The notes under the pieces are model-generated. The model was not told the origin of the DNA. It saw only the letters and a list, made by a program, of their open reading frames with translations, and did not search any database. Positions 11,291-22,685 of a stretch of 64,000 nucleotides of DNA are shown here, piece by piece. The stretch's first letter is position 1, and the number at the start of each line of letters is the position of its first letter. Origin of the DNA: Lactarius indigo (lineage: Eukaryota > Basidiomycota > Agaricomycetes > Russulales > Russulaceae); assembly GCA_025766275.1 (NCBI GenBank), contig JAFKAC010000020.1, positions 62,001-126,000 of the forward strand, in the 5' to 3' direction. The position numbers and the translations under genes were made by a program.

Positions 11291-14200
11291 ACCCGTCAGT
11301 CTGGGTGAGGGCTTTACAATGTAATTCTGTAATTGTGACAACGCGCTATCGATCTCTACGAATTCCAGTGACGGTCCATACGAATTACCAAACGACTGAA
11401 ACCAACGCCTTGGTGGACTCCGGAGCCACCGACAACTTTATCAAACCAGGAATGGCAGCGCGGGCAGGAATCCCAATAAAGTCATTGGAAACACCTCGCA
11501 AAATATGGAACATAGATAACACGGAAAACAAAGCTGGGTTGATCACTCATTATGTCAACTTAGAAGTGAAAACACGCGGACAGGTTAAGAAAATGACCTT
11601 CTTGGTCACCGACCTCGGAAGTGAAAACATGGTACTGGGTTACCCATGGCTGAGTGCCTTCGAACCTACAATCAGTTGGGCGACGGCAACCATGCATCCG
11701 GATATGCAACCAGTGGTTCTGGCCACCACCGAAGAATTACTCATCACAACTACAATACGAGCCCTAATTACAGCAGAGAAAGAAGCGATCGAACAAGAGT
11801 TAGAGGAAGAATCGACCTTCTTACGAGCCACCACCTCAACGGAGTTGGCCATATCCGCCAAGCAACAGCAAACGGCAGCCGTGCTGCCGCCGGTATATGC
11901 AGAATACAGCATGCTGTTTAACGAGCAGGCCTCGCACCGTTTCCCTCCGTCGCGACCCTGGGATCACGCGATCGACTTCAAACCAACGGCACCCGCAGCT
12001 ATCGACTGCAAAATATACCCCATGACGCAAAAAGAGGAAGGGGAGCTAAAGGAATTCCTAGATGAGAAGCTGAAGCAGGGGTATTTACGCCCCTCTATCT
12101 CCCCGTACGCCTCGTCCTTTTTCTTCATTAAAAAGAAGGACGGAAAACTACGCCCGGTACAGGACTATCGGGTGATCAACTCGCATACCATTCGCAACCA
12201 ATACCCCCTACCGCTCATTCAAGACCTCATCCTCGACCTTAGTAACGCCCACATCTACACGAAACTGGACATTCGCTGGGGCTATAACAACATTCGCATT
12301 CGCGACGGTGATCAAGAGAAGGCAGCCTTCAAGACAAAATTCGGACTCTTTGAACCCACGGTCATGTTTTTCGGCCTTACCAACTCCCCTGCCACCTTCC
12401 AAGCGATGATGAATCACATCTATCGCGACACGATCGCGAAACACGAACGGCTTGGCACCACGATACGCGTCTACATGGATGACATCGGTATCGCTACTCA
12501 CTTTGATCACGACTTACCGGCTCACATAGCGGCTGTTCGCGACGTCTTGCACGTCGCCGCCGAGCATGACCTCTACTTCAAACTTGAGAAATGCCTCTTC
12601 CACCAACCGCGGATGGATTACCTGGGGGTAATCCTTGAAAAGGGGGTAACTCGCATGGATCCCGTAAAAGTCCAAGGCATCAAGGATTGGCCGACGCCAA
12701 CGAAGGTCAAAGATGTCCGATCATTCCTCGGATTTTGCAACTTTTACCGACTTTTCATCCGCGGTTTCGCAACTCACGCCAAGCCACTTACCAAACTCAC
12801 GCGGAAAGATGAAGAATGGCGATGGACGGAAGACGAAGATAGGGCCTTCAAGACCCTTAAACGCTTGGTGACAGAAGAACCGGTGTTGGCACACCCAGTG
12901 CTCCAAGATCCGTTCGAGCTAGAGGTCGATGCCTCCGGATACGCGGTGGGCGCCGTATTGCTACAGCGAAAATTTGACGGAAAGCGACACCCCATAGGCT
13001 ACTATTCGGCCACGCTCTCAGAGGCCGAGCGGAATTATGACATCTACGACCTAGAACTGCTCGCAATAGTCAAAGCACTACGAAACTGGAGGCCGCTGCT
13101 TGCGGGAGCCCCACACAAAATCAAGATCTATTCGGATCACCTCAACCTACAATATTGGAGGTCACCACAAAAGATCAGCAGGCGGGTTGCGAGGGAAGTA
13201 CTCGAACTTTCAGAGTACGACTTCGAGATTCACCATATCAAAGGAAAGAGCAACGGAAGAGCGGATGCACTATCAAGACGCCCGGATTACGACCAAGGAA
13301 CGGAAGACAACAGTCAAGTTGTCGTACTACCCCCCGAAGTCTTCGTAAGAACGCTCAACACCGCGCGAACTTTCACGGCGAACCCAAACCTGCTACAACC
13401 ACGACATCAGCAAGACAACGAAGTGATCAAAATGTGGGTGGACCCCCATCGTCTGAAGAAGATCGAGGGAGAATGGTACAAAGATGGCAGGTTCGTGATA
13501 ACTGGGCCGGCATCTACGTATCGAGTACTGATACACGACCACCACGACCTACCGATACATGGACATCCCGGAATCGCGAGAACGCAACGAATCCTGGAAC
13601 GACATTATTGGTGGCCGCGAATGCGAAGAGATGTATACGAGTACGTACAAGGCTGCGCGGAATGCCAGAGAAACAAGGTCAACACCAGGCCCATACGGGC
13701 CGCATTATACCCTATTACACCGGAACTAGAAGCGACGCCCTTCCAGACTGTCGCCATAGACTTCATTACCAAGCTTCCGCCGTCAAAAGGACATGACAGC
13801 ATACTCACGGTTACAGACCACGACTGCAGCAAGGCCTCTGTCTTCATCCCCTGCCGAGAAGAAATCACCGCAGAAGAGACGGCAGCCCTGTACGTCACTC
13901 ATGTATTCAAACGTTTCGGACTACCGCGCAAGTGTATCAGTGATCGAGACCCCCGGTTTGCGTCAAAATTCACTAGAGAAGTATGCCGCATCCTGGGCAT
14001 CCAGCAAAACATATCCACAGCGTACCATCCGCGTACCGACGGGCAATCGGAGCGCACCAATCAATGGCTGGAGCAGTATTTGCGCTTCTGGGTCAACGAG
14101 CGGCAGGACAACTGGGTCGCTTACCTACCAATCGCCGAATTCGCGCATAACAACTGGCCACATGAGCACACGAAACAATCACCGTTTCAGCTCTTGATGG

Positions 14201-15999
14201 GGTACAACCCGCAAGCGGATTGGACTGATAAGCCATCCCCCCTTCCTCAGGTGACAAAACGGCTGACGCAGCTAAAGGAGGCTAGGGAGAACGCCCAGCA
14301 ACTCATAAAGAAGGCGCAAGAAGCATGGGTCCGCAACAAAGATACGCCCAGATTCAAAGCGGGAGACCTCGTATGGCTAGAAGGCAAGCATCTTCGCACC
14401 AATCAACCAACGGCGAAATTAGCGGCGCGACGCCACGGACCGTTTCGAGTGACACAGGTGATGTCCCCCTACAACTATCGATTAGAACTTCCCACGCAGT
14501 GGAGCATCCACCCAGTGTTTCACATCGATCTTCTCACACCATACAAACAAACTCCTCTTCACGGCGAAAGCTTCGCACGCCCGCCGCCCGAATTGGTTGA
14601 TGGAGAAGAAGAGTACGAAGTCGAGGCCATTCTAGACTCTCGGCGTTTCGGCAGGGGAAGACGCCTCCAATATCTGATCAAATGGAAGGGGTACCCAGAC
14701 TCGGAGAACCAGTGGGTCAACAAAGAAGACGTCTTCGCACCGGAAGCACTCCGTCTCTATCAGGAAATACAAGCGCGCGGGAGAATGGTTAAAACGAGTG
14801 CGAACTGTGCTCAGGAAAGTCATTCCCTCTTCGTTCGATCCATCACTTCGATGCCCACTTCTCCTCTCCGACATGTCACACAAGCAGCACTCCTCGACTC
14901 CCTCGCCGAAGACGCCCGCGCCCTTCTGGCTGAGGACGACGACACCGAAGTCCCGAACACTCAGCTCACCCCATGGACACCTCCTGCGCCAGCAGAGGGG
15001 CCTATCACCGCGCAAGAGTGGGCCCACGTCATCACAAGATTCCCAGACCCAACCACCGCTCTGGACGACGAGCAAACCGTCGTCCACGTCTTCCGAGATG
15101 ATCATGGTGAGAGAGAGCCCATCGCCGCTATCCCCCCAAGCGACGACCTCATCGGCGTTCGCGGAGTTTTCCTGAGCAACAACCAGCGTTCAAGCGCTGA
15201 TGGAGTACGAGTTGGAGGGTTGGAGGAAAGTAGCAGCGGCGTGGCAGAAGGAGCAGCTCGACTCAGCAGCGGCCCGACTGAGAGAGATGCGAGAGCGACG
15301 GCAGCGATGGCGGCAGCTGAGGCTGGCCATGACGACGAAGATTACTACCCGTCAGCACATTCCTTCTTACGAACGAAGCGCGACGCTGATCATCCCGGCG
15401 TCACGCCATGGCTCGTCTACACCGACGGCTCCCCCATGTATCGAGGACGTGTGCGCGTGCCAGGTGCCGCCGACCACCGTCCTTTCACCGCAGCCGACGA
15501 CCCCGCGCACGTCATTGCGCCTGAGGGGTTCCGGGCGAACCGACGACCCCATTACATTCGATACCCCATCACCGGCCCCGACGGAGTAGAGAGGGACGCG
15601 TCGCATGTCCAAATTATCGGAGGGGCGGATCCCATGATACTGGGAGTCATACCGGGCTCGCCACACGTGTACGGTAAGCCCTTCTATGCCGAACCACACG
15701 TATCCGCCGCACTACGCCCCACGTACCCGCACGAGGACTTGGTCGTCTTTGAGGCGGACAAGATCACCGACCGGGCGCTCAATCGCATCAACGACGAGTC
15801 CCTCACCGCCGAAGTCACGCGTTTCCACGCGGCCAGCTACGAGTTGGACCGACTTCGCGCTCGGCTCAGCCAAATCCGCGCCATGATCGAGTGCGCACAA
15901 GACGACCGGCGCGACTCCATCTATCGGCTGGAGCGTGCCACGGCGTTGGAGCGCATTGCCGAAGAACAGCAGGGCTGGCCGGCACGGGACTTTCGATGA
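11278..15999 (+). CDS. pol: Pol of element A: protease, RT, RNase H, integrase, chromodomain, tail
   Basis: This is an uninterrupted frame in -1 relation to gag; it is open from at least 11200. Visible in order are protease LVDSGATDNFI (about 11410), RT with YMDDI (about 12470), RNase H (from about 12910, LEVDASGYAVGAVLLQ), the integrase zinc region HDLPIHGHPG ... CAECQ (13540-13670), the DDE core (TVTDHD about 13810, SDRDPRF about 13940, QSERTNQWLEQYL about 14045) and the chromodomain (about 14608-14770, YLIKWKGYPDSENQW). About 400 residues follow, with a GVIPGSPHVYGKPFY motif and a helical end. This is the counterpart of the tail in B-D but without their zinc knuckles. Pol looks intact, while gag carries two stops. 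Confidence 0.95.
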   Translation, partial: SERLNPSVWVRALQCNSVIVTTRYRSLRIPVTVHTNYQTTETNALVDSGATDNFIKPGMAARAGIPIKSLETPRKIWNIDNTENKAGLITHYVNLEVKTRGQVKKMTFLVTDLGSENMVLGYPWLSAFEPTISWATATMHPDMQPVVLATTEELLITTTIRALITAEKEAIEQELEEESTFLRATTSTELAISAKQQQTAAVLPPVYAEYSMLFNEQASHRFPPSRPWDHAIDFKPTAPAAIDCKIYPMTQKEEGELKEFLDEKLKQGYLRPSISPYASSFFFIKKKDGKLRPVQDYRVINSHTIRNQYPLPLIQDLILDLSNAHIYTKLDIRWGYNNIRIRDGDQEKAAFKTKFGLFEPTVMFFGLTNSPATFQAMMNHIYRDTIAKHERLGTTIRVYMDDIGIATHFDHDLPAHIAAVRDVLHVAAEHDLYFKLEKCLFHQPRMDYLGVILEKGVTRMDPVKVQGIKDWPTPTKVKDVRSFLGFCNFYRLFIRGFATHAKPLTKLTRKDEEWRWTEDEDRAFKTLKRLVTEEPVLAHPVLQDPFELEVDASGYAVGAVLLQRKFDGKRHPIGYYSATLSEAERNYDIYDLELLAIVKALRNWRPLLAGAPHKIKIYSDHLNLQYWRSPQKISRRVAREVLELSEYDFEIHHIKGKSNGRADALSRRPDYDQGTEDNSQVVVLPPEVFVRTLNTARTFTANPNLLQPRHQQDNEVIKMWVDPHRLKKIEGEWYKDGRFVITGPASTYRVLIHDHHDLPIHGHPGIARTQRILERHYWWPRMRRDVYEYVQGCAECQRNKVNTRPIRAALYPITPELEATPFQTVAIDFITKLPPSKGHDSILTVTDHDCSKASVFIPCREEITAEETAALYVTHVFKRFGLPRKCISDRDPRFASKFTREVCRILGIQQNISTAYHPRTDGQSERTNQWLEQYLRFWVNERQDNWVAYLPIAEFAHNNWPHEHTKQSPFQLLMGYNPQADWTDKPSPLPQVTKRLTQLKEARENAQQLIKKAQEAWVRNKDTPRFKAGDLVWLEGKHLRTNQPTAKLAARRHGPFRVTQVMSPYNYRLELPTQWSIHPVFHIDLLTPYKQTPLHGESFARPPPELVDGEEEYEVEAILDSRRFGRGRRLQYLIKWKGYPDSENQWVNKEDVFAPEALRLYQEIQARGRMVKTSANCAQESHSLFVRSITSMPTSPLRHVTQAALLDSLAEDARALLAEDDDTEVPNTQLTPWTPPAPAEGPITAQEWAHVITRFPDPTTALDDEQTVVHVFRDDHGEREPIAAIPPSDDLIGVRGVFLSNNQRSSADGVRVGGLEESSSGVAEGAARLSSGPTERDARATAAMAAAEAGHDDEDYYPSAHSFLRTKRDADHPGVTPWLVYTDGSPMYRGRVRVPGAADHRPFTAADDPAHVIAPEGFRANRRPHYIRYPITGPDGVERDASHVQIIGGADPMILGVIPGSPHVYGKPFYAEPHVSAALRPTYPHEDLVVFEADKITDRALNRINDESLTAEVTRFHAASYELDRLRARLSQIRAMIECAQDDRRDSIYRLERATALERIAEEQQGWPARDFR

Positions 16000-16016
16000 G
16001 CCGGGGTCTCATGCTG

Positions 16017-16028
16017 AAAAGGGGGTGA
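16017..16028 (+). other. Polypurine tract of element A
   Basis: AAAAGGGGGTGA directly precedes the 3' LTR and would prime plus-strand DNA. Confidence 0.7.
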
Positions 16029-16534
16029 TGTCACGTTTCTATTTGCATGGACTGTACGAGTTCGAAACCCTTACTGTACCGGTTGCAGCTACGGCGGTAA
16101 GGTAGATTAGTTGCGGACTTACGATAGGTGATACGAGCACGATAGGAGATATGGTACGATTGCTGACTGATGACCGACGCCACTAGTACAGGTACTAGTA
16201 GTCTTAGGGTTTACGCTGTTTCTGCGATACGTTGGACGCTACTTACTGTGACTCATGGCAGCGCTTCAAAGCCTGCTAGAATGTGTATTTAAACTGTCTT
16301 GTGAAGACCAAGATACGCCATCTTGGTCTTCTTGAATCGTCACTTGTTTCTTTCTTCTCTTCGCCCGCCTTCGCCATATTTACAGGAACGACAGACTTGC
16401 CGGTGTACCTCCGCGTATTCACTAAGGCAAAGGCTTGGACCTTCGAGTCTTCAAGTCAGCAGAAGTCGCTACATCGCTAAGTGTTACCCGCCACATTCGA
16501 GCTCAAGTCGAGCTAACGTCGTGACGACGTTACA
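16029..16534 (+). repeat. 3' LTR of element A
   Basis: This 506 bp copy shows no difference from 8705-9210 by eye and is followed by the second CCTCA target duplication. Confidence 0.97.
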
Positions 16535-17088
16535 CCTCACGCCACCACATCGGGATGTCAGTTCCAGAAAACAATGGTATGACCTACTGGCGTCTGTAGG
16601 AAGCTACCGAAATTGCAATTTGAAGCTGCCGGGTCTTGGACTTTCACTTGAGTATGGTCCTGGTTCAGTAGTTGGAGTGTTAGCAGCAATGTTGGAGCAT
16701 GAAGTGGAGCACTTTGAAGGAGAAAGAGTGTGCTATGTATATTTTATGAGGGATAGAGTGCACGAGTGGGCTAAGGTGCCAGGGAAATCTTGGATGTCAG
16801 TAGACTGCTATCCGGTAGCGTAGAGAATTCCAGTGCTTTCTCCTATATATATTTCCTTCCCTCAGTGAAGTCAGACTTCTATGTCCCTAGCAATGAGCAT
16901 AGGTGAAATGGGGCATAGCCATTGGAGCAGATCTATGGGGTTGGCAGCTCATCTGTTGGCTCAATGTTTTGCAGATGCGAAGAAATGTTGTTTTTTGCAG
17001 CAGCTCACCAAATGTCTCAAGCGTGTACATCTTCCCAAGAAAAGTGAAATGGTGGTCTGTAGTGGCCAAGAACCTGAGTTTGCCTATT

Positions 17089-17402
17089 CCCCCTCTTCTG
17101 AGCTGCCGAACAATTCAAAATCCTTTCCATGTTAATGGGGCGTGCTCATACTGCTTTCATAGAGACTATACTATCAAGCTTTATGTATCAATCTAGCTGT
17201 GCGAGACAAATCTGTTGTTTTTTGTCTACAGTGACTGAGGATCTAGATTTGTGAATGCAGAGTGCTCCCTCCTCTGAGCTGCCGAACAATCAAAATCCTC
17301 ATGATGTTAATGGGGTGTGCTCATACTGCATCCTCAGAGTCTATACTATCGAGCTTTATTTCTCAACCTGGCTGCACAAGATAAATGCTTTGTTTTTTTG
17401 TC
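17089..17402 (+). repeat. Diverged direct duplication (two ~135 bp copies) in a gene-free stretch
   Basis: 17089-17222 and 17264-17402 share the order CCCTCTTCTGAGCTGCCGAA, ATGTTAATGGGG, GTGCTCATACTGC, CTATACTATC and GCTTTAT, each ending in a T run. The whole stretch 16824-17662 between the TET/JBP stop and the next start has no supported gene. Each copy holds one CTGCCGA heptamer. Confidence 0.75.
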
Positions 17403-17662
17403 AAGACAGACCCATCTTAGCGGTTATCTATCTTGGCACTGTTGATATCGTAAATAGGGTCTGGTTGTAACATTGGCCAAACCAGGCCATCTAAGGACCC
17501 TAGATCGTGCTTCGGCAGCTACCGACTGATGCGCCCAGATGACAGACTCCAAAATGATGGCTGGCTGCACTTTCAGGTGCCTTAATAACTGCCTTTTACA
17601 GGACCCATTTGTGGATGTATAACAGGCTGTTGTCCCACAATCCTTTTCCCTTACAGCAAACG

Positions 17663-18693
17663 ATGAAGAGAACAGCATACTATCAAAGGTGAGTAATATT
17701 ATGGCACTGTTTCCCTGCTCTTCAATACGAGTGGCCAGATATCTTATGTGCTAAATTCCTAGGAACAAAAAACCCCTCCAGACTTACCAGCAGGAATATG
17801 CTCGGCGGAAGCGAGCACCTGGGTACCGAAAGGTCAGCAAAGCAGAGCGTGCACTATTGGAGGAAAGGTGTGCGCAGAGGTGCATGCTAATGGCAGTGGA
17901 GGACCTGCCGAAGTGCTCAAAGGCTGCTCTTTCCTGGTGCGTCTGCTACCCCCTCCAGTGACTTTGTTCTCACATGGATATCAAGGGGCTACGAATGTTC
18001 TCTCATCTTACAATCCAAATCGGCAGATTCCCGAAGAACCCCAGACATGATAGAGGAGGAAGAAAGGGCTCGCAACTGCTTCGATGAGTTGAAATTCATA
18101 CTTCAAACATTCTGCCTTTTCCCGTGGATAGAGCCATTCCAGAAGCATGTTGAAGACTTTATTCAAGAGCGGCTTTCAGAAGCAGCAAGTATTATAGCAG
18201 TACCAGGAATAGAAGAAGAAGACTCAATCCGCCTTCATGGATTACGACGCTTGGTAGCTGGTGCCATTCAAGAAGTGGAGCTGGTACAGCAACCTGGGTA
18301 TGCCACTACATGTGCTAGGGAGGATGGCGCTATTATATGGGATGGTCGAGGGTATGTGATTAAAAACTTATCTGCTGTGTCCTTGCCTCACACACCTTCT
18401 CAGAGTTAATTCGAAGAAGTTTCGGCAGCGTTATGGCTGGTGATACCAATTTCCCAGCACTTGTTCAAGCTACATGTGTATTTAGCTACATATGGTCTAT
18501 CGTCCCATATCCATATAAAGTAAATAAAAAATGTGTTACATTCATGAAGTGGCCATTGGCTATCGGTGAGGACATCAGGTGCATTGGAAGGAAGATGTCC
18601 AGAGAATGTCTCCAACAGACATTGGACTCGTTGAACATCCCAGAGTGGTTTGCAAGGCTGCCGATGCCGGTCCCTCAAATCCACCAACAGTAG
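17663..18693 (+). CDS. Unrecognised cargo gene upstream of the KDZ transposase
   Basis: A short first exon (ATG at 17663, MKRTAYYQR) ends at a GTGAGT donor near 17689. The next exon begins near 17763 and encodes a basic stretch (KKPLQTYQQEYARRKRAPG, then LLEERCAQRC), ending near 17936. A longer exon to about 18350 has DMIEEEERARNCFDELKF and LRRLVAGAIQEVELVQQPG. The last exon ends with KWPLAIGEDIRCIGRKMSR and the stop at 18691-18693. The acceptor before DMIEEEE is uncertain: TCGGCAG at 18020-18026 is the best-looking site but 17985 fits phase better. No family is recognised. The basic N-terminus followed by acidic helices is compatible with a nucleic-acid or transposase partner, which is only a guess. 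It is 220 bp upstream of the transposase on the same strand. Confidence 0.5.
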
Positions 18694-18915
18694 AGTGGGC
18701 GGCTATAGGTCCAGATCTATCCGATCTGCAAATACAATGCCTGGCCTGCCAAAGCTGTAAATGAAATATCTAGACTGCCAAAGCTGCCGAAGCTACCGAA
18801 GCCACTGAAGTTGCCAGAACAATACTCGGACCGCCAACTTTTCCGGTAGGCTGATAAGAGGCACTCCTCCAAGCATATACGCCACAATGCAAAACCCCAC
18901 CTATCTTGGCTCCCC

Positions 18916-21900
18916 ATGGCACCCAAAGGTATAAAGGCATCCAAAGTCTTCCAGAGAAAGTCTAAGGCCAAGATAATCGACTGGGTGACTCGGGAGAGCT
19001 CTCGAGGAACTAGAAGCATCCCAGTTGAAGTGATCACCTCAACAGATTTGCCAGTACCGAGGAGAGGTGCTGGTGGAAGAGAGATAGACAATCATGAGGC
19101 AACTTTGCATGAAACTGATCCTCCACCTATGGATATCGATGACACATTCTGGATAGAGGAGCCAGAACAGAAAAGAGTGAGTTCACTCACACGTCTGTCC
19201 TTGACAGTAATTGACATGTCTCAGTCCCAACATACCTATGTGGAGGAGTTTATTCCTAGGATTGGCCCTTACCTGCGCTGCCTCCTCGATTCTGAGGGCA
19301 TCCCTGCTATGACAACGTGTCAGAGCTGCATGTCTGCTCCATTTGAGTGGAGGTGCACTGAATGCTTTCCTACTCTGGTGCTCTGCAAGGAGTGTTGCCG
19401 GAAGTCCCACCAGCGGCTCCCTTTCCACAGGGTCCAGAGATGGACAGGAAAATACTTTATTTCATCTTGGATGCGGGAGGTTGGGGTAAGCTTGCGTCTT
19501 GGACACTCTGGAGATTTATGCCCCAATCAATTGAATCAAAGCGTGCGTTGCGAACCCTTTTATATTTTAAATCACATCCCAATCGATACAGTCACAGATG
19601 GACTGTGACGATGAAGACCGCCAGGTCGGCAGCCAAAATGAATATGACACAGCTGCCGACTTTGGCTTCGGCACAGCTGCCAACCTTGGTTACAACAACT
19701 CAAAACCTGGTCGTCGTGACAAAGACAGAAACCCAATCATTACTGTTATTGATAGGTCTGGTGTTCATGATATTGGTGTCAGCTGGTGCTGCTGCCCTGA
19801 AGCTCCCGAGTGCGACATGCAGTTGATGACGGCAGGGCTCTTTCCAGCTACATTTCGCAACCCAAAGACAGCATTTACCTTCTGGGTGCTAGAAGACTTC
19901 CATTTGGATAATCTTGAATGCAAGACAACCCCGAGCCAGTTTTTCAGTCGCCTAAGGAGACTCACAAATGATGAGTTTCCAAATACAGTGCCAGTAGGAG
20001 GATTTACAAGCCTATCTGCCGACGGTAAACTAAGTGGAATACTTAGGACCGATATCGGGAGCTTCTTAGGGCCTGCCGACAGTGGAGAGTGCTCATTTCC
20101 CGAAAGCAATTTGGTTTTGGGTATGGAGGGGATGAAGAACAGAAGTCAGGATCGATGGCTATATTTTGTGCTTTGTGTGCACAACCTGGGATCAACCTCC
20201 CTGAAGATTGGAGAGAGTATGAAAATAGGTGTGTTAATAGACATCGGTACCTGGCAGCTGCTGACATATATCACTTTAGTGATGTCCTTTTTATGTGAGG
20301 TTTCATGATGGATGGCAACTTCCAGGCAGAGCACATGAAGATGAGAAATCCAGAGAATGATATTCCACTTTCCGAAGGCACAGGGTTCATGGTCAGCCGA
20401 GAACCATACGAATCGCATCTGAAATCGGCAGTTGAGAGGTGGCAGGTCGGTACTACATCTTGTATTTTGGCAGAGGAAAGCTCACACTCAAGCAGAGGTC
20501 GACATGCCATGATCACCATGCAGTAAATAATGTAAACAAGCATAGCTCACACCTTGAATCAACTGGAATCGGCGCCACAGCCTGTATTCATGGGGCCTTT
20601 GTCCCTGATTCTGTTGTTGACTTTCAAAAGGGAGAAGCGTGAGTTTTCATATTTATCAACATATGCTAGGTGAAAACCAACCTCCAAAAGCCAGAAGAAC
20701 ATGGACTACTCCATTTTCAAGGCCCTGAACTTTAATATGGAGGGAATAGAGGCCGCCCTCATCTGCTACGATGTCATGTGTCAATGGAGTGTTCATATGG
20801 CGGAGAGGGTTGTCGGCAGCAACTATCTTGAAGTTCCTGATAACCTGGAGCTTAGGTTGGGCATCGGCCTTCTTCACATACATGGACACCAAGATACCTG
20901 CCTAGCTAGGTACTCACCCAGCTTTATCAAAGGTGGACGACAAATCGATGGCGAGACCATTGAAACACTTTGGGCTCCACTCAATGAGATCACCAGAAGC
21001 ACAAGGGGGATGTCAACATCACACTGTAGGGAGGTCATAGACGACCACATGAACAACTCCAATTGGAAGAAACTTATCGACCTAGGCAAGTTCTTTCCTA
21101 TGGATGCCGCACTGGTGCTCACTCTGGTTGTGTAGTCAATGCCGTGTCTAGATGCTACCGAAAGGCACTTTCGGCAGCTATGCTGAGCACGGCAGCATTT
21201 GAGTCCATAAGTGCATCGGCAAGTCCAGAACGTATTAAGGCTTGGGGTGCCGAAGAGGAGCACGCACAAAGGGAGCAAGGTCGTGATGTAAAAGTGATGG
21301 ACATCTATGACATCAAGATGAAACGATGTGGGTCTGGTTACTCCGTGATTGTTTTTGCCTAACATGAGGATTCAGTCCCATCGCGTGCAGAAATACTTCT
21401 TGATTTGACAGAGAAGGAGATAGAGGGCTCTGGCCATAAGGGGCATGCTACGTGGCTCAGTAGCGGGTTGAAGATTCAGGAGATGCAGTATGATTTTCGG
21501 CAGCTTTCTGAGGGAGACTTCTGATCATGGTTTCACAAAAAATGTAGGTTATCCCTTCAAGCACTGGAAAGGAAGATTGGGTCCCATCCAACACCAGATC
21601 AACAAAGGGATATTGCCTTGAAGCGTGCTTGGCTTCAAGAAAGAGTTGACACGTTCCAAAAGCAGGCAGCTAACATTCTCCGGGCTTCCCCTGACAGTGG
21701 AGGTGACTCCTGGGATAACACCCCTTTAAGAGAAAGATATATCGGCATCAAATTTGATGGCATCGGTGAAGGAGAAGACGATGACGAGTGTGCATCATCT
21801 GCCGAAGAACATGATCAATTGCAAGTATCAGGAAATAACTCCACTGACGGCAGTATTGATGTGGAGTATATCCCATTGCATCTCCCCTCACATCTCAGAT

Positions 21901-22685
21901 ATGACTGGTGTGACAAAAATGGTGCCGAAGACCTGGCGAAGGCGGAACTTCACCTAAGGGAGGGCCAACTCAATGACACTCTGCATCATATTCGCATTGC
22001 CCTGGGACACAAATCCTATCTGTTCAGACATGACGTTCATCCAGCACGTACACAGAGACTCAAAACTCGTGCTTGGACAGAGGTGCATGCTGCCGAGTCA
22101 ACTGTTCAACATCATGCTCGGGTGTATACTTGTGCACGGCAGGCAATAGTAGACCTTGGCGCCGGCAGCTCTCTCCTTGACAGGTACAAAGTCTTGAGGC
22201 GCCAGGACTTGAGTGTCAAGACAAGCGTAATTGCGCCCCATGTGTGTGGACAATGGAACAAATCATTGCCTTGGTTTTGGACAATGGATGTTCGGAGAGA
22301 TGCCGACGTTGGGGAATGGATGGAAGATTGTACGGGCTACTCTGTTCATACATGCTTAAGAAATCTAACACTCCACACAGTCTACCGGGTCCATTGGCTT
22401 CGAGCAAAAGCTCAAAAAATGCGGTGGATTGAAGAGCTTCAGTGTCTCCAAGTCGAGATGGACTCTGCCATTAGGTTCTTCAGACATCAAGAGAAATTTT
22501 GGCAAACAAAGCAGGAGCTCATTGAGCCCCAGTCACAGCCGGGGCATGCTGTGTGGGCAGCAAGACAAAGCGCTATGTGGAGTTCAATGGCTGTCCAGGC
22601 AGGGTCCAAGTTTACTGCTTTGCTTAAGAGTGACCCACCTCCTGAGTTTGCCAAGGTCCTACTACAGCCAAAAATGAGTAGATAA
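18916..22685 (+). CDS. KDZ-family transposase with CxC2-like cysteine cluster, probably decayed
   Basis: The first exon (ATG 18916) leads to a cysteine cluster (19315-19520) with TTCQSCMSAPFEWRCTEC, CKECC, a His/Pro-rich PFHR and LGHSGDLCP, the CxC2-like domain found in front of KDZ transposases. A typical link follows (FPATFRNPKTAFTFWVLEDF, about 19850). The catalytic region includes MDGNF (20311), TGIGATACIHGAF (20575), MDYSIF and YDVMCQW (20701-20790), HIHGHQDTC (20880) and DGETIETLW (20950), presumed to hold the acidic triad. The C-terminal part, open from 21618 to 22685, has LNDTLHHIRIALGHKSYLFR and VYRVHWLRAKAQKMRW. I cannot make all exons join in frame: TGA at 20296-20298 and near 20640, and a frame change near 20430-20460, suggest decay. 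It would move the element that contains it. Confidence 0.88.

Larger units (their letters stand above)
8705..16534 (+). mobile_element. Gypsy element A (chromovirus, Tf1/sushi-like) inserted in the TET/JBP gene
   Basis: Two 506 bp LTRs that I read as identical flank gag and pol. LTRs begin TGTCACG and end GTTACA. The 5 bp target duplication CCTCA is at 8700-8704 and 16535-16539. The order gag, protease, reverse transcriptase, RNase H, integrase, chromodomain is that of chromodomain Ty3/gypsy elements. Identical LTRs make it the youngest insertion in the window. Confidence 0.97.
7685..16823 (+). pseudogene. TET/JBP-family 2-oxoglutarate/Fe(II) dioxygenase, interrupted by gypsy element A
   Basis: Five coding pieces can be joined: 7685-7910, 7965 to about 8190, about 8246-8402, about 8479-8704 and, after element A, 16540-16823. 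Removing 8705-16539 (the element plus one CCTCA copy) restores a continuous frame reading ICNRLTPPHRDVSSRKQWYD. This contains the HxD iron ligands (His-Arg-Asp) of the double-stranded beta-helix. Downstream, LEHEVEHFEGERVCYVYFMR supplies the distal His and the Arg expected to bind 2-oxoglutarate. Known members oxidise 5-methylcytosine or thymine in DNA; the substrate here is not shown. The insertion separates the N-terminal half from all iron and cofactor residues, so this copy should be inactive unless the element is spliced out or excised. It sits 2 kb from the KDZ transposase. Confidence 0.85.
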
